Origin: Chondrilla cf. caribensis
Lineage: Eukaryota; Porifera; Demospongiae; Chondrillida; Chondrillidae
Assembly: GCA_964020155.1 (NCBI GenBank)
Contig: OZ026561.1
Location: 5,014,369 to 5,078,368, forward strand
Direction of reading: 5' to 3'
Length of the DNA: 64,000 bases
Part shown: in pieces, positions 1-11,770 of the stretch
How the letters are laid out: every line of letters starts with the position of its first letter
Numbering within the stretch: the stretch's first letter is position 1
Made by a program: the position numbers and the translations under genes
Notes under the pieces: generated by a model
Databases searched by the model: none
Told to the model about the DNA's origin: nothing
Seen by the model: only the letters and a program-made list of their open reading frames with translations

Positions 1-748
1 CACTTTTCCCATATCCTCTTCTGACAACTTCAGTGGATCTTTCACTTTACCCACTACCCTGCGGAGTGACTCCAGATGACAGTACTTGTTGTAGAGTAAC
101 TGGATCCACTTCGAAGGCATAACATGCACCAAGTGCTCAGCTTCATAGCTTGATTCGTACTGTTTGGGAAGTGATAAGAGAGCAGACAGCTCAACAGACA
201 GAAGGACAGAGTCCAGACACTACAGACAGTTTGGGTGTATGTAAGAGAGTGACTCATGAGTATGTCTACCCAACACTGTATGTGTATTTGTTCCATTATA
301 AATATTAACCATTATTATGTGCTGTCAACTTCTCTGAATATCTTACCAAAATCATCTGCTGAAACAATCCAATCCATCGACTCAGTGATCCACCAACACC
401 AGGTAGAATTCCTTCCAGAGGTCCCTGAACTCGCTCCATATCACAGCATCCAAGGAAGAGTGCTCGAGAGAGCACCACATGAGGATTCACAAGGAGCTTA
501 CGTGACTCTTCAGGCACATGGGTGTGGAACAGCCACTGTAAAGCTCTTTTCTGCAGTGCTCGGGGGTCCCCTGCTTCCCTGTACCGCTGTACTGCTTGCA
601 GTGAAGGGTGGTGGCCATATTCCTCATACAGGGTGCCTCCAGCAACATCAGCCAGTTTCTCCAATTTTGTCCCGTCCACTGTCTCATGAGTACGTATACA
701 CAGCAACTTCTCCCTATTAGCCCTCTGCACTGACAGGATATGTAACAT
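1..748 (-). CDS. Unrecognised multi-exon gene, 3' part (runs off the left edge)
   Basis: I do not recognise this protein. Three candidate coding blocks lie in order on the minus strand. The first, about 729-502, begins after a CAG acceptor and contains the stretch KLEKLADVAGGTLYEEYG; it ends at a GTAAGC donor. A short middle block, about 462-400, contains SSLDAVIWSEFRDLWKEF. The last, from about 168 to the window edge, follows a pyrimidine-rich CAG acceptor and contains EAEHLVHVMPSKWIQ and LKLSEEDMGKV. All three have even, charged and aromatic soluble-protein composition, with no signal peptide or membrane segment. The blocks could belong to one gene continuing leftwards. The first exon and the middle splice sites are uncertain. 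An ATG at 748 could start the first block, but a splice acceptor just inside it is equally likely. Confidence 0.45.
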
Positions 749-797
749 GACTACAGAGGATGCAGTTACTCTGATACATCAACAAAGTCTCATACAT

Positions 798-2014
798 CTA
801 CACACATCCCACCTTCAGCAAATCGTACACCTTTCCACCGACATCAACTGAGACTATCCTCATCCTCCATAGGTCCCTCCAAACCTCCTCCATCCTCACT
901 ACCACTTCCGGCACCACGTCCTCTGGGAGAGCAAACACAAGGACCACAGACCCCACCAGGATCTCGAGGAAGGAGAAGAGGTTGCTTGGAATCTTCAGTC
1001 GAGAGAGGAGGAACTGACGATGTTTGAACAGATCCCCTAAAGTGATCCCATCCGCATCAAGGTTGTATCGAACAACCATCTTCTCCAGCTCGACTTTACT
1101 GAGGTGGGAGGGAGGAAGATGAGCTATCTTCTCATTGATCTGTGTCAACCTCTGAGTGAGAACTGGAGTCAACTTGGACTTGTAATCCTCAATCTTCTTT
1201 TCCACCAAATCCAGCTCAAAGTAGTCCACAATCATTTCGATGTTGTCGAAGCTCATCCAATCACTCAACCCGAACACTATCTCAAGGGCATCGTTGTAGC
1301 TCTTGGCTCTTCTCAGCTTCTCAGTTTTTCCAGAGGAGGACATTTATTCTCTTCAATGATCTTCTGAATGTCATCACAGAGGTGATTGAAGACATTCGTC
1401 AGTGGATGGTGTACAGGAACAACACTAGTGCCCTTGGAGCGAGGAAGTGGTGGCAGCTTACTACCCACTGGAGGGACGGGAGCAGACAAGACAGTCACAA
1501 ATGATCACTCATGATTTAGACAGGTGTAGTGAACAGTCCAAACCTTCAAAAGTCTGTCGGTTGAGTGGTGGGATCCAGTTTCCTCTCAGCTTTTCTTGTC
1601 TTATGCTGTCGTAACCTGTGGAACAGAATATAAATTCGGTGAGTAATACCACACTTCAGTGAACACCACACAATCCTCTATATACGTACACTGTCGCATC
1701 TCTTCCTCGAGGGGCTTAAGGACGTCCGCAGCTTCCAAAATCTTCAGGAGTGAATCGAACCATTCTGGATTAGCACTTCCTTTCATTCGATTTAGCAGAA
1801 AAATCAATTTTTCTCTTCTTCCCCAATTACTTTTAGCGATGTCTTCAGCTTCTTCCGATGCGAGAAGACCGCGAGAGATAAGATCGATAGAAAACTGGAC
1901 GGGGTCCAGAGCAGACACCAGCCTATCAAAAAATTGATCGAAAACAACTTTTGCTACCTCCAAATCATTGAATTTGGCAGGGAGCGAACTAGTGGGCGTT
2001 AGAGAAGTCGCCAT
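798..2014 (-). pseudogene. CARD-domain protein gene, interrupted by an 8-bp tandem duplication
   Basis: Three exons join in phase: 2014-1690, 1615-1544 and 1467-798. Exon 1 starts at ATG 2014 and encodes a helical region resembling a caspase recruitment domain (residues ~15-105; landmarks DLISRGLLASEEAEDIA, LIFLLNRMK, WFDSLLKILE). CARDs mediate homotypic assembly in apoptotic and innate-immune signalling. Exon 3 holds a Pro/Ser linker, then a second helical region (landmarks FGLSDWMSFDNIEMIVDYF and IEDYKSKLTPVL) of a kind I associate with multi-domain NLR/CARD proteins of sponges and cnidarians; that is from memory. The frame of exon 3 breaks at 1309-1324, where CTTCTCAG occurs twice in tandem. 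Removing one copy would keep the frame open to the stop at 798. Hence a broken allele, an assembly error or a recent mutation. The downstream segment is otherwise intact. Confidence 0.6.
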
Positions 2015-2118
2015 CTTGAAGCAATGGGGAAGCACCGACTCGTATCCCTGCGGTTACGTCATCATAATTCATCCTCCGCTCTACACATGCTACAGTACAC
2101 ACAGTATTGATGACGGTC

Positions 2119-5100
2119 TCATAAAGTTCCTCTGGCTACGGCATCGCTGTACGAGTCTCCCTCCCCCTTCCTCTCTGGAGCTAGCTTTATCATGTCGTCT
2201 ATTCTGAGGATGGTTATAGCAGCTTCTGTGGCAAACTTGAGACTTTTGATCTTGCTCATGGCTGGCTCCAACACACCTGCCTTCTTGTTGTCACGGGGAC
2301 AGCCCTTTGACAGGTCCAGACCAACCCTTGGGGAAGAAAGAGGAGTAGACAATACCACAGTACACACACTGCTGTGATCACCAAATTGACTATAATATCT
2401 CACACCATATTAGGATACAGTGTATGCGCACACCACTCACCACTTGAGGTCAGCTTTGCTCTGGTCGGTCTGAGATGCATTGTGGAAGGCTCTCAGTTGA
2501 GCCACTAGTTCAGTGGAGTCCTGAGCTGCGTTCACTGACAGCGTCTTCGGTATCACCAGGAGCGCTTGGGAGAACTCCCCAATGGCCGTCTGTTCCCGGG
2601 ATTTCTATAACAATGGCAGCAAATCAATATGTGCTACAGCTGTGAATGTCACCATCACATTACCAGTGTTCTGGCAAAGTTCTCTAGATACACAGAGAGG
2701 GCGGCTTCCACGGCCCCACCCCCAGGGACCAAGAGGTTGGACTCCAGCACTCTCTTGACCACACACAGAGCGTCATGTATGGACCTCTCCATCTCGTCCA
2801 CCATGAAGTCGTTGGCTCCTCTCAAGATGATGGAGGACGCTGACCGGACCTTGGGACTGGACAGGGTTGAAAAGGCAGTCAGGGCCAGACACAACTTGTT
2901 GAAACTGGTCCAACTCACCCTTTAACCAGTATGAGCTCATCGTCGCAGACCCTCTCCTGCAGGACCTCCTCTGCCTGGCCCAGCATGGAGGGGTCGAAGC
3001 TCTCCTCTCCCTCAAGATTAGCCAGCGTCAGGGACAAGGTAGCTGGGGGGGACAGGTGCATTAGAAGATCTGATTGGACAATGCAGATCACATGACCAAC
3101 CTCCTGTTGCCTTGGCAATCCTTTTCAGGTCCTCCTTCTTACAGCGCCGAACAGCCATTGCTTTGGCTTCCACAAAGTACTTCAAACAGAGATCATCGAT
3201 TCCACCTGTTGTCAAGACAACATTAGCCCCCGCTGACAGGATTTTCTGTATTCGTTCTTTAGTGATGTCAGATTCCCTGCAATGAAAGGGTGTGGCTGAT
3301 AGGTATATAGGGGTGTGGCTGTTAGGTGTATAGGGGTGTGGCTGTTAGGTGTACAGGGGTGTGGCTGTTAGGTATATAGGGGTGTGGCTGATAGGTGTAC
3401 AGGGGTGTGGCTGTTAGGTGTACAAGGGTGTGGTTGATAGGCATGGTCAGACCCACCTCCTCCTAATGTCCTCCAGCTTCTCGGGGTCAGTGACCAAGAC
3501 CTGCACCCCCATCTTCATCTTCGCCTTTTGAAGACTAAAGTCCAAACATGCTATCTTGGCCTTGGCCATCTTCTTAGGCATAGCTGGACCACGACAATAC
3601 ACAGAACAATAGAGAGTGTACGTAGGTGACCACAATCACCAGGTACACACCCACCAGGTACATACCCACCAAGTACACACCCACAATCCACACCAACTGA
3701 GTGCCTAGTACAGTACCCTCCGGGGTGAGGCCTCCCTGGGGTACAGTACCCTCCGGGGTGAGGCCTCCCTGGGGTACAGTACCCTCCGGGGTGAGGCCTC
3801 CCTGGGGTACAGTACCCTCCGGGGTGAGGCCTCCCTGGGGTACAGTACCCTCCGGGGTGAGGCCTCCCTGGGGTACAGTACCCTCCAGGGTGAGGTCTCC
3901 CTGGGGTACAGTACCCTCCAGGGTGAGGTCTCCCTGGGGTACATGAGCTCACGTAACCACACCCATAACTCATTGGGCGGTGACACTCACCTTGAGAAGC
4001 CACTGTGCAGTTGAGGGCGTATCCATTGATGAGCACACTCTCATGACTACTTCGCCCGTGAGCCTTTAGGACATTCACTGATTTGATTGGACACTTGACC
4101 TCTCCCTTCTGATTGGTCCGTTTGACTGCCATAGCAGCATCCACCACCATATTGGCAAAGAAATCTGCATCTCTATGGCAACCATTAAGTAAGCTGGAGA
4201 TGCTGTAGCCATGGTGACCATCCCATAAACTCACACTCCAATGATCTTCGACGACATCGATGTCTTGGCAGCATTCACAATGCAATCCTTCCCAAGCTCC
4301 TCCACCTTCACCGTCAGGTTGTCTTGGATGTACCGCACTGCCTCTCTGGGTGGAGAGGGGACATGAAGTAAACAACACTAAAAACAACAACTCCACCACT
4401 ACCACCAGTGACGACAACACCACCACCTTCACCACTACAACCAACACTTCTACCACGACATGCAACCAGAGTTTTGGACAGAGAGGAAATAATAGCGGGG
4501 TTCGTTGTTGGGCCCACGGCCAGAGCAGTTGTTGTAGTCAATAGTCAATGTTCTCAGCACCAGTTACACCATAGCTCTAAAGTTATTCTAGCTTACACGT
4601 GTCATGGCTCCGACCATGAACACACAGCACTGTGCTGAATATCACACAGCCATGAATCCAGTAACCCTATGACTACATGTACCACACAGAAGGGGGTTCA
4701 GTAGTGGTAGAGAAGGCAGCCACAGTGGGGTGGGGTGGGGTAGGGGTCGAAGAGGTCAAGGCCCTGTCAACAACAACAACAACAACACTTCTACCACTAT
4801 CACTGCTCCACTCACTTGCAGGCCACTCTGTATCCGCTGATGATGGTTGTTGGGTGGATCTTGTACTTGACCAGTTCCTCTGCGTTCTTCAGGAGCTCAG
4901 CAGCTATGATGACCTGTACAAGGAATGAGTTGGGTGGGGCACAAGGATGAGTGGGAAGGCCACGCCCCTTACTCACCACAGAGGTGGTCCCATCCCCAAC
5001 TTCCTGGTCCTGCAGGTCGGCCAGTTCCACCAGCACCTTGGCAGCAGGGTGCTCTACTTCCAGGAGCTTCAGAATGGTAGCACCATCGTTAGTGATGGTC

Positions 5101-5508
5101 ACGTCCTAGTGCAAACACACAAAGGGTGAACCAGCCCATCATGCACCTTCCCACCACACGTAGGGCACTCACTCCTACGTCATCCACGAGCATTTTATCC
5201 AGTCCAACTGGTCCCAGTGAGGTCTTCACAATGTTGGATAGCGACTGTGCTGCCAGCACTGGGGGGGGCATAGGTTGTTAGTAGCAATGTGAGTATGAGT
5301 GTGTGTTCAGTGAGAGGAGGAGTGTGTGCGGTGATCTGAGGGGTGTCTATGAACGGACGGAGTTGAAGATGGTTTACAACCTATTCTATAGATAGAGACT
5401 AAAAAACCAAGACGAATGTAGAGTGAATTGGTCCTTACCATTCTGAGACCGAATGCTGTCACCACTGGTACGTTCGCCGCTCACTTGAAGCGTTCCTTCA
5501 GCAGACAT
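2119..5508 (-). CDS. CCT1: T-complex protein 1 subunit alpha (chaperonin CCT1)
   Basis: CCT1 is one of eight subunits of the cytosolic TRiC/CCT chaperonin, which folds actin, tubulin and other proteins with ATP. Twelve exons join in phase: 5508-5439, 5258-5173, 5105-4977, 4913-4816, 4345-4235, 4172-3991, 3583-3457, 3276-3101, 3042-2919, 2856-2664, 2604-2441 and 2326-2119, giving 555 residues, close to the usual ~556. Family hallmarks are present: RSQN near the N-terminus, [14 protein letters not shown], the nucleotide-site motif [63 protein letters not shown] and [10 protein letters not shown]. These fit the alpha subunit better than the other seven. The translation start is the only ATG upstream of the conserved N-terminus. 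The gene is head-to-head with the membrane scaffold gene, 368 bp between start codons. Introns 6 and 7 hold minisatellites. No defect seen. Confidence 0.97.
3290..3445. repeat. ~22-bp minisatellite in CCT1 intron 7
   Basis: About seven imperfect tandem copies of a ~22-bp unit of the type GGTGTGGCTGTTAGGTGTAT lie wholly inside the intron between CCT1 exons 7 and 8. Confidence 0.85.
3705..3945. repeat. 33-bp minisatellite in CCT1 intron 6
   Basis: About seven near-identical tandem 33-bp units (landmarks GTACCCTCCGGGG and GGCCTCCCTGGGG). The period is divisible by three and most frames lack stops, so long repetitive open frames appear on both strands. They are not exons: the flanking CCT1 exons splice around the block. 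Confidence 0.9.
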
Positions 5509-5876
5509 GACAGAGAATATTCGAGTACACGTGGACGGGAGGGTGAGGTTCCGGTTCTTATTTCAGTTCGAAAATGGAATCCTAACATAACACTAATACA
5601 CTTGGATTAATACACTATTTATATTGTTATACCAGGTAGGAACGCAAACCAGCCGTCCCTCCTCCACTGCAAGGTGGTAAGGTCTTTCGCTACCAACAAG
5701 AACCCTTATATGCCTCGTGGATCTGGTGATCTCCGAGAGGAACAAGACTGTGCGACTGAGAGAATTTGTGATCGATTCTTCGAGCGTCAGACATCAGTTA
5801 ACAAAGGAATTCCACATATTTTCCAGTCTGCGCTGGTGTTTTCTGTCGCGACTACTGGAAACCCTCCGAAGAGGAC
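5509..5876. promoter_or_regulatory. Shared 5' region between CCT1 and the YxxV scaffold gene
   Basis: The two start codons face away from each other across 368 bp, so this interval must hold both 5' UTRs and both core promoters. I see no convincing TATA box. The divergent layout is the only evidence. Confidence 0.5.
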
Positions 5877-6210
5877 ATGTATTCTATGAAGTCTTTTCTT
5901 CTTGTTAGTGTGGCTCTGTCTGTGGTCCTGTCGACTCATTTAACAGCTTCTCTGCCGCACCGCCACCCCCGTGTTCCTGAAATCGACAAGAAAGACTTGA
6001 ACTGTTCGAATAACGAGGACGAAGGCAGCCATTGTTGTAGCTTCAGTGTTACTTCTGTTGCTGGGCGTAAGTGTGGTCTTCTCGACAAATCTATCCCGGG
6101 AGTTCGCGTGGAAGGCAATAAGGTGCGCGTGTGCGTTGCATGTGGTGTGTGTATGCCTTGCCAGAGACGGCCTAGATGACATTTGTGCTATTAACCCTGT
6201 GTCCGAGGTT

Positions 6211-6289
<79 letters not shown>

Positions 6290-9200
6290 GTGTGTGTGTG
6301 TGCGTGTGTGTGTGTGCGTGTGTGTGTGTGTGTGCATGTGTGCGTGTGTGTGTGTGTGCGTGTGTGTGTGTGTGCGTGTGTGTGTGTGCTGCATGTACAT
6401 ATACCGTGCACATGTGGTGTGTGTGCCTGTGACCTTATCTCTGCTTTGGGCATTTCTTCTGACAATTGTCATAGTTGTTACATCTGCTTTAATTGAATGG
6501 ACTGTATTTTGGTGTCTGTTACACATGTCTGCGTATTTTGAGTGTCAGTGAGTCTATTGTAAAGTGAGTATCCAAATTAGGTGTCAGAATGCTCTCTAGG
6601 AAGTATGTTATTTTTTCTGTGAACTGGATTGGGTAAGAGTAGTTGGAATGTGCCTACCTAGATCCGTGTCTCCGTAAGGTGACAAGGTTGTAACCATTTT
6701 CACTTTCAGCCACACATTGTGTGTATCTTGTACTGGTTGTCACCGCAGTGGAGCTCACTCTACACAGAGGGACATGGGATTCAATCCATCACAATTCATA
6801 CCACATATTCATCTGTTTTGGTGGCTAACAGATCTTTATGTAAAACATACTTTGACATTGTTAGAGTTGAGTGTGTCTCATTTCACTAAATGTAGGTTGT
6901 GATGTGCTGGAAGAAACATGAGCTGATCCTTGTGGGCCAGCCCAAGATGAAGAAGATCTGCCTTTCCTGCGAGGATCTCAAAGAGTGTGTGCTTGTGTAC
7001 ACTAGAGGTGAAGCCATTTGTATTGTGTGTACATATGTTGTGGATAATTATAGACCAGTTATTGCTGGCTGCTGATTGTAGCATTGCATTCAGTTGTTTG
7101 TTGATCTTACACATAACTAAGTGCTAACGATAGGGGCTTCCTCTTGTGTAGTGATTAGAATGGCTTCTCTGTGTGTGAAGTTACTAATGATTGTAAACGT
7201 CCATTAGGCCAAACACATCACATTACCAAGAGAACCAGCATGGAGGACGTACCGCATCCAGTACCACATCCGGGACAGTCATACAAAACCAGTGGTGGCA
7301 GCTATACTGTCGTTTTTGCTGTTGCTATGGTTACCATGATGATCCTGGTGTTTCTGGTGATGCTGTGTGCTGGTGGAGGGGAGAAGGAGTATCAGGTGAG
7401 GATTGGGGGTGGGGGGGGGGGGATTGAGTAATGAAGTTGTCATGGATTTAGTTTGTCCCCTGTGATAGGTACAATCCATCCCTGGACAGTCTGAAGCTGC
7501 CAATGTGTCTGACAGGAATCCTAAGTCCGTAGAGGTCCAAGAGGTCCAGTTGGACCTGCGTTACCCCCAACCTGGGCCACCGGAACCAATGCTTGGTGAC
7601 CCTCAAGTCAACCAACCACAAGTTGTTGTACATCAACCTGCGAATGGGCGGGTAGAGCAGCCTGTGGAGGGAGGGGTAGAACAGCCTGTGGGTGTGCTGG
7701 TGGAGCACCCTGGAGGCAGACCAGATCGGCAACAGGAGGAGGAGCTGGTTGAAGATGATGAAGAACCGGGTTATGATCGGGTTCAGAGACTTGATGGTGA
7801 CCATGGCAACCAGCAGCCACCTAGAAACAGAGTTGGTGTTGCCGAAGAAGATGAAAATGGTGTCAAGATATCATATGGACGTGTTTCCCGCCATCCCGGT
7901 CAGCCTCCCTATGCCTCCGTCAGCGATGTCCTTCCTCAACACCAAGATCAGTCAGTGGCTGGGGAAGAGGAGGAGGGATATGATCGTGTCGTGTTGGAGA
8001 GCAATGTTAAGAAGGATGACTACGCTGAAGTGAGAGTGAGCACGACATCTGACAACACCTCAGACACACCAGGACAGAAGGAAGCTGGTTATGATGTTGT
8101 GGGGTCCGTTCAAGTCTCAGTTGTGTCGGCCAGCCAGGAGGACCAGTACGACATGGTCAGAGAGCCTGGTGTCTCCACGGCCAGCCAGGAGGACCAGTAC
8201 GAGGTTGTCCGGGACTCCATCAGGAACCAGTCTCTGGATGTCTCTCCTCCGGAATTGCCTCCCATGAGGACAAGACAGCTATCGAGCAGTGAGGACGACC
8301 CCACCACACACAGTGGTGACCACAGTGTGGGCACTGCAGGGCCAAAAGAAGGGAAGAAAGGTCACAAGGATGACAAGAAGGGGAAACATCTCAGGGAATC
8401 CAAGGACAAGGGAACAAAGGGCTTAAGTGGGATATTTCGCCATCGTTCAGCGACTGTTGGTAACCCAGGTAAAAACAAAGGAAGTGAAGTAGAGGAAGGT
8501 CCTCCCCTGCCACCCAACCACCCTCAGCCGTTACGCTCTGCCACAGGTGGACTGCCCCCCACCAGACCGACTCCCCCTCTGCCCAAAGATGTAGAAGACT
8601 TTTATGATGAACCTTTTGACTGTGCACCAGCAGGTAGGCCGAGGAAGGTCAGCTCATCTACCTCCAAAGATGTCACTAATAAGGGGACTTCCCTTCCTCG
8701 TGGCATGAAAGTGTCTACTTCCCTCAGCCCGTCCTCGAAGATGTTCCCTCAGACTCCTCTTCCTGAGATCCCACCTGCAGATGAAGAGGTGGACCCCAAC
8801 TATGAGAGTGTCACGCCCTCGTTGAAGAAAGAGGTTGCTGAAGCAAGTGGCCGACAGGAGGAGGAGGAAACTCCTTACGACACAGTTGCAAGAATTCCAG
8901 GGACTTCTCTCCCAATTAGCACGGGACTTATCCCTACTGAGGAAGAAGGGGAAACACCTTATGATGTCGTCACGCGAGTCCCAGTAGAAGGTGTTGGAGT
9001 GGATGTGTCCTCTCTGGATCGGGCAGTGCAGCAACAGCAAACAGAGAACGAAGAGGAAGAAACACCTTATGACACTGTTCAGAACATTCCTGGTACCTCC
9101 TTACCCATTAGTACAAGGGTTTTGCCGGTTGCTACCAAGAAAGATGAAAGTGAAGATCCTTACTCAACTGTAAAGGTATGTGCCTTTGTGGGTATGGTGG

Positions 9201-10137
9201 ACAATTGCACACGTGTATGTCCATCTGTGTATTTTGTGTACATACATACGTACGTCATTTTTCTTCAGTTTCTTTATATGTGCTTGGTATACGTACCTCC
9301 AATGTAATGGTACTATGTACACTTCTGGCGTGATGGTACATTCTATGTACACTTCTGGCGTGATGGTACATTCTGTGTACACTTCTGGTGTGATGGTACG
9401 TACGTACATTCTGTGTACACTTTTGGTGTGATGGCACATATACGTAGTACAGTTCTGGTGTGATGGTACATACGTATACGTAGTACAGTTCTGGTGGGAT
9501 GGTACCATACTTGATTGTGGATTTATTGTTCCTGTAGAACGACACCTCCTCAGATCTGCATCCCTATGCTTCAGTGGACAAATCCAAAAAAACAAAGACT
9601 TCAACGGATGACATGTACTCTGTTCCCATTGACAGCATTTCAACTGACCACGATGAACTGGGATATGCTGTTGTGAGTGAAGAATTCAAGAGAGCCAGAA
9701 CAATGTCCAAAGAGGCAGGGGCCATGAAGAAGCCAGCCAACAAGAAAGTCTCGCAACAAAATGAAGATCCTTACTCTACAGTTGACAGTTTAGCGATTGG
9801 ATCTTCCGAAGGTCCCACATTGCCTGCGCTTACACCCTCACCTCCTCCTCCAATATCCCCCATCAAAGATGACATCATCATACAAGAGTTCTGTCCTCCC
9901 CCCACTCCTCCACCAATCTCCATCAGTCCCGAGGGAGACACCTCGCTAACGGCAACGGGTGGCAGTCGGGGTGATGTCACACATGTTCATAAGCTCACCG
10001 TTAGTAATAGCAACGGCAACTTATCACCAGAAGCCGAGTTGTCTCCTAACTTGAACCAAAGTATTGAGTCTGAATCAAATACAGACACTAATGGGGGAAA
10101 GTCCCATGACTTCACAAGGAGCGTTACCTCAAAATAA
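5877..10137 (+). CDS. Single-pass membrane protein with 16 cytoplasmic YxxV motifs (candidate phosphotyrosine scaffold)
   Basis: No family recognised. Five exons join in phase (5877-6122, 6896-7007, 7208-7395, 7469-9175, 9538-10137) for 950 residues. Residues ~4-27 form a signal peptide ([17 protein letters not shown]). The ectodomain is small (~30-150) and has eight cysteines, including a Cys-Cys pair and the spacing [11 protein letters not shown] membrane segment ([20 protein letters not shown]) spans ~152-174. The rest is a disordered acidic tail of ~775 residues with sixteen Tyr-x-x-Val sites (YDRV, YGRV, YASV, YAEV, YDVV, YDMV, YEVV, YESV, YDTV, YSTV, YAVV), mostly after acidic residues or proline. 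It also has proline-rich SH3-type stretches ([27 protein letters not shown]). By analogy with LAT/PAG/NTAL adaptors and ITIM/ITAM receptors, I infer SH2-protein recruitment after tyrosine phosphorylation. An alternative start is ATG 5886. Confidence 0.8.
6213..6408. repeat. (GT)n microsatellite in intron 1 of the scaffold gene
   Basis: Almost pure GT dinucleotide over ~195 bp with scattered GC/AT interruptions, between the signal-peptide exon and the second exon. Cys-Val and Thr-His open frames through it are artefacts. Confidence 0.97.
9305..9505. repeat. ~30-bp minisatellite in intron 4 of the scaffold gene
   Basis: Six or seven diverged tandem units of the type TGTACACTTCTGGCGTGATG with TACGTA expansions, located between the donor at 9176 and the acceptor at 9537. 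Confidence 0.85.
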
Positions 10138-10716
10138 TTACTTTGCCTGTGTGCGTGTACATGCGTACAAGCCTGTACATAGTGAAGGTTTTGTGATGTT
10201 TGAATTACTAGTTTTACTTTGTTTATATGTTATTGTGTACCAAGTGTGCATGTGTGCATGCATGAATCATCCATAGCTCTTGAATTTAGTATGTTTACAC
10301 TTGACAGGCATGGTTTGTCACAGCTCATCATTTACTGATTGTAGCATTCAATGGCATCTCTCATTTATATCATGTAAGAATGTTAATAATAGAACTACCA
10401 TTGCTATTATGTATCGCAGCAATCAAAGGCAGCTGTAGTTGCTGTACTGGAGCTGAAAGGTTCGAAGAGTGATCATTTCGGTACTCACACAAGCGCACGC
10501 ATCACAGGCCCGTGTGCTATATTGCCCTAGTCTAACACTTGGACTATGGCAGGTGTGCACTGCCTCTTATGCACAACATATACTATCAGCAATGGCTTAT
10601 CTATAGAGCAACACTAAATGACCTCGCTCTGTAACTGAATTATTGACTATTATACAATTAAATAAGGTTTAAATTGTATAGCTATATACATATAATAGGA
10701 CCTTCAGCATTGTCAA
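10138..10716. other. Convergent 3' intergenic region
   Basis: Lies between the stop codons of the scaffold gene (plus) and NPC1 (minus). AT-rich, with no supported open frame or structured RNA. It should hold both 3' UTRs and polyadenylation sites. Confidence 0.6.
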
Positions 10717-11711
10717 CTATAAAAGTGGCGTCTTCTCATCAACCTCTTTAGGAAGAGTTGGATAGAGAGAGCTTCTCTCTGGAACAGAAGTGATATGAGT
10801 GCTATCACTGGTGCCATTGGCGGGGCGGTTGATGGTCTCTTCGTCTGTGGATCTCACATCTGAGAAGTCGTTCTTGTTTTTAGGTTTCCATCTTGGTGTT
10901 GGGCCTGTAACATGGTTACCATGGTAACACATACACACACACACACATACACACATAATACTCACCAATATAGCTCAAAACAACAGGTAGCAGTACCAAC
11001 CCATGACTCACACCAGTCAGTATCATACACATGTACATTCTGAAGTAGAACACCTGGAGAGAGAGAGGGGGGTGAGTGGGTGCATGCATGAGCATGTGCA
11101 ATGGCAAACCTCAAACAACTGTGACTTGGCAAAGAGAAGTATGAAGACTCCGAGGAACTTGGTAATGGTGATTCCACTGATGACGGATGTCCCCATGTGC
11201 TCCAAGGCATCCTTCGCCCTCTCCAGTCTGGTTGGTTTCAAAGAGTTATAAAACCATCGAACTATGTGAGAACAGAACTCCACAGCTATGCCAACGGTCT
11301 ATGGTAGCAATACAGACAGTGAACTATGAACAGTTGAAAGAGGAGGGAGGCTCACCATGACCAGATTGACCAACGACACGGCGTTCAGTGAAATACTGAA
11401 GAGGTTCATCAGTGCCAGCATGTCCAGAATGACAACACACACTGTTGCTACGACGATCAACGTTGAGCCAAAACTGAACCTCATCAAGCAGAGAGTCATC
11501 AATGCTACAGCTGCGATGGACGCTCCGAGGTTTATGATGGTCAGGTGCCCCGTGGTCAGGTACTGCTCATAGAACACAAAGTAAACACTGCAACAATAAA
11601 AGGAATGGGAATGCTGCCATAGATGAGGGAGTAAATGACACAATAGGCACTAGATTACTATAATAATATTATTATAGCCATGTAACCCACACACCCATGC
11701 ACGCACACACA

Positions 11712-11770
<59 letters not shown>

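Noticed and set aside
6176..6551. Cys-Val and Thr-His rich open frames across (GT)n tracts here and at 16193-16555, 21375-21903, 32535-32741 and 35555-35859.
   Set aside because: Dinucleotide repeats give long open frames in every phase, and flanking exon phases show these are introns.
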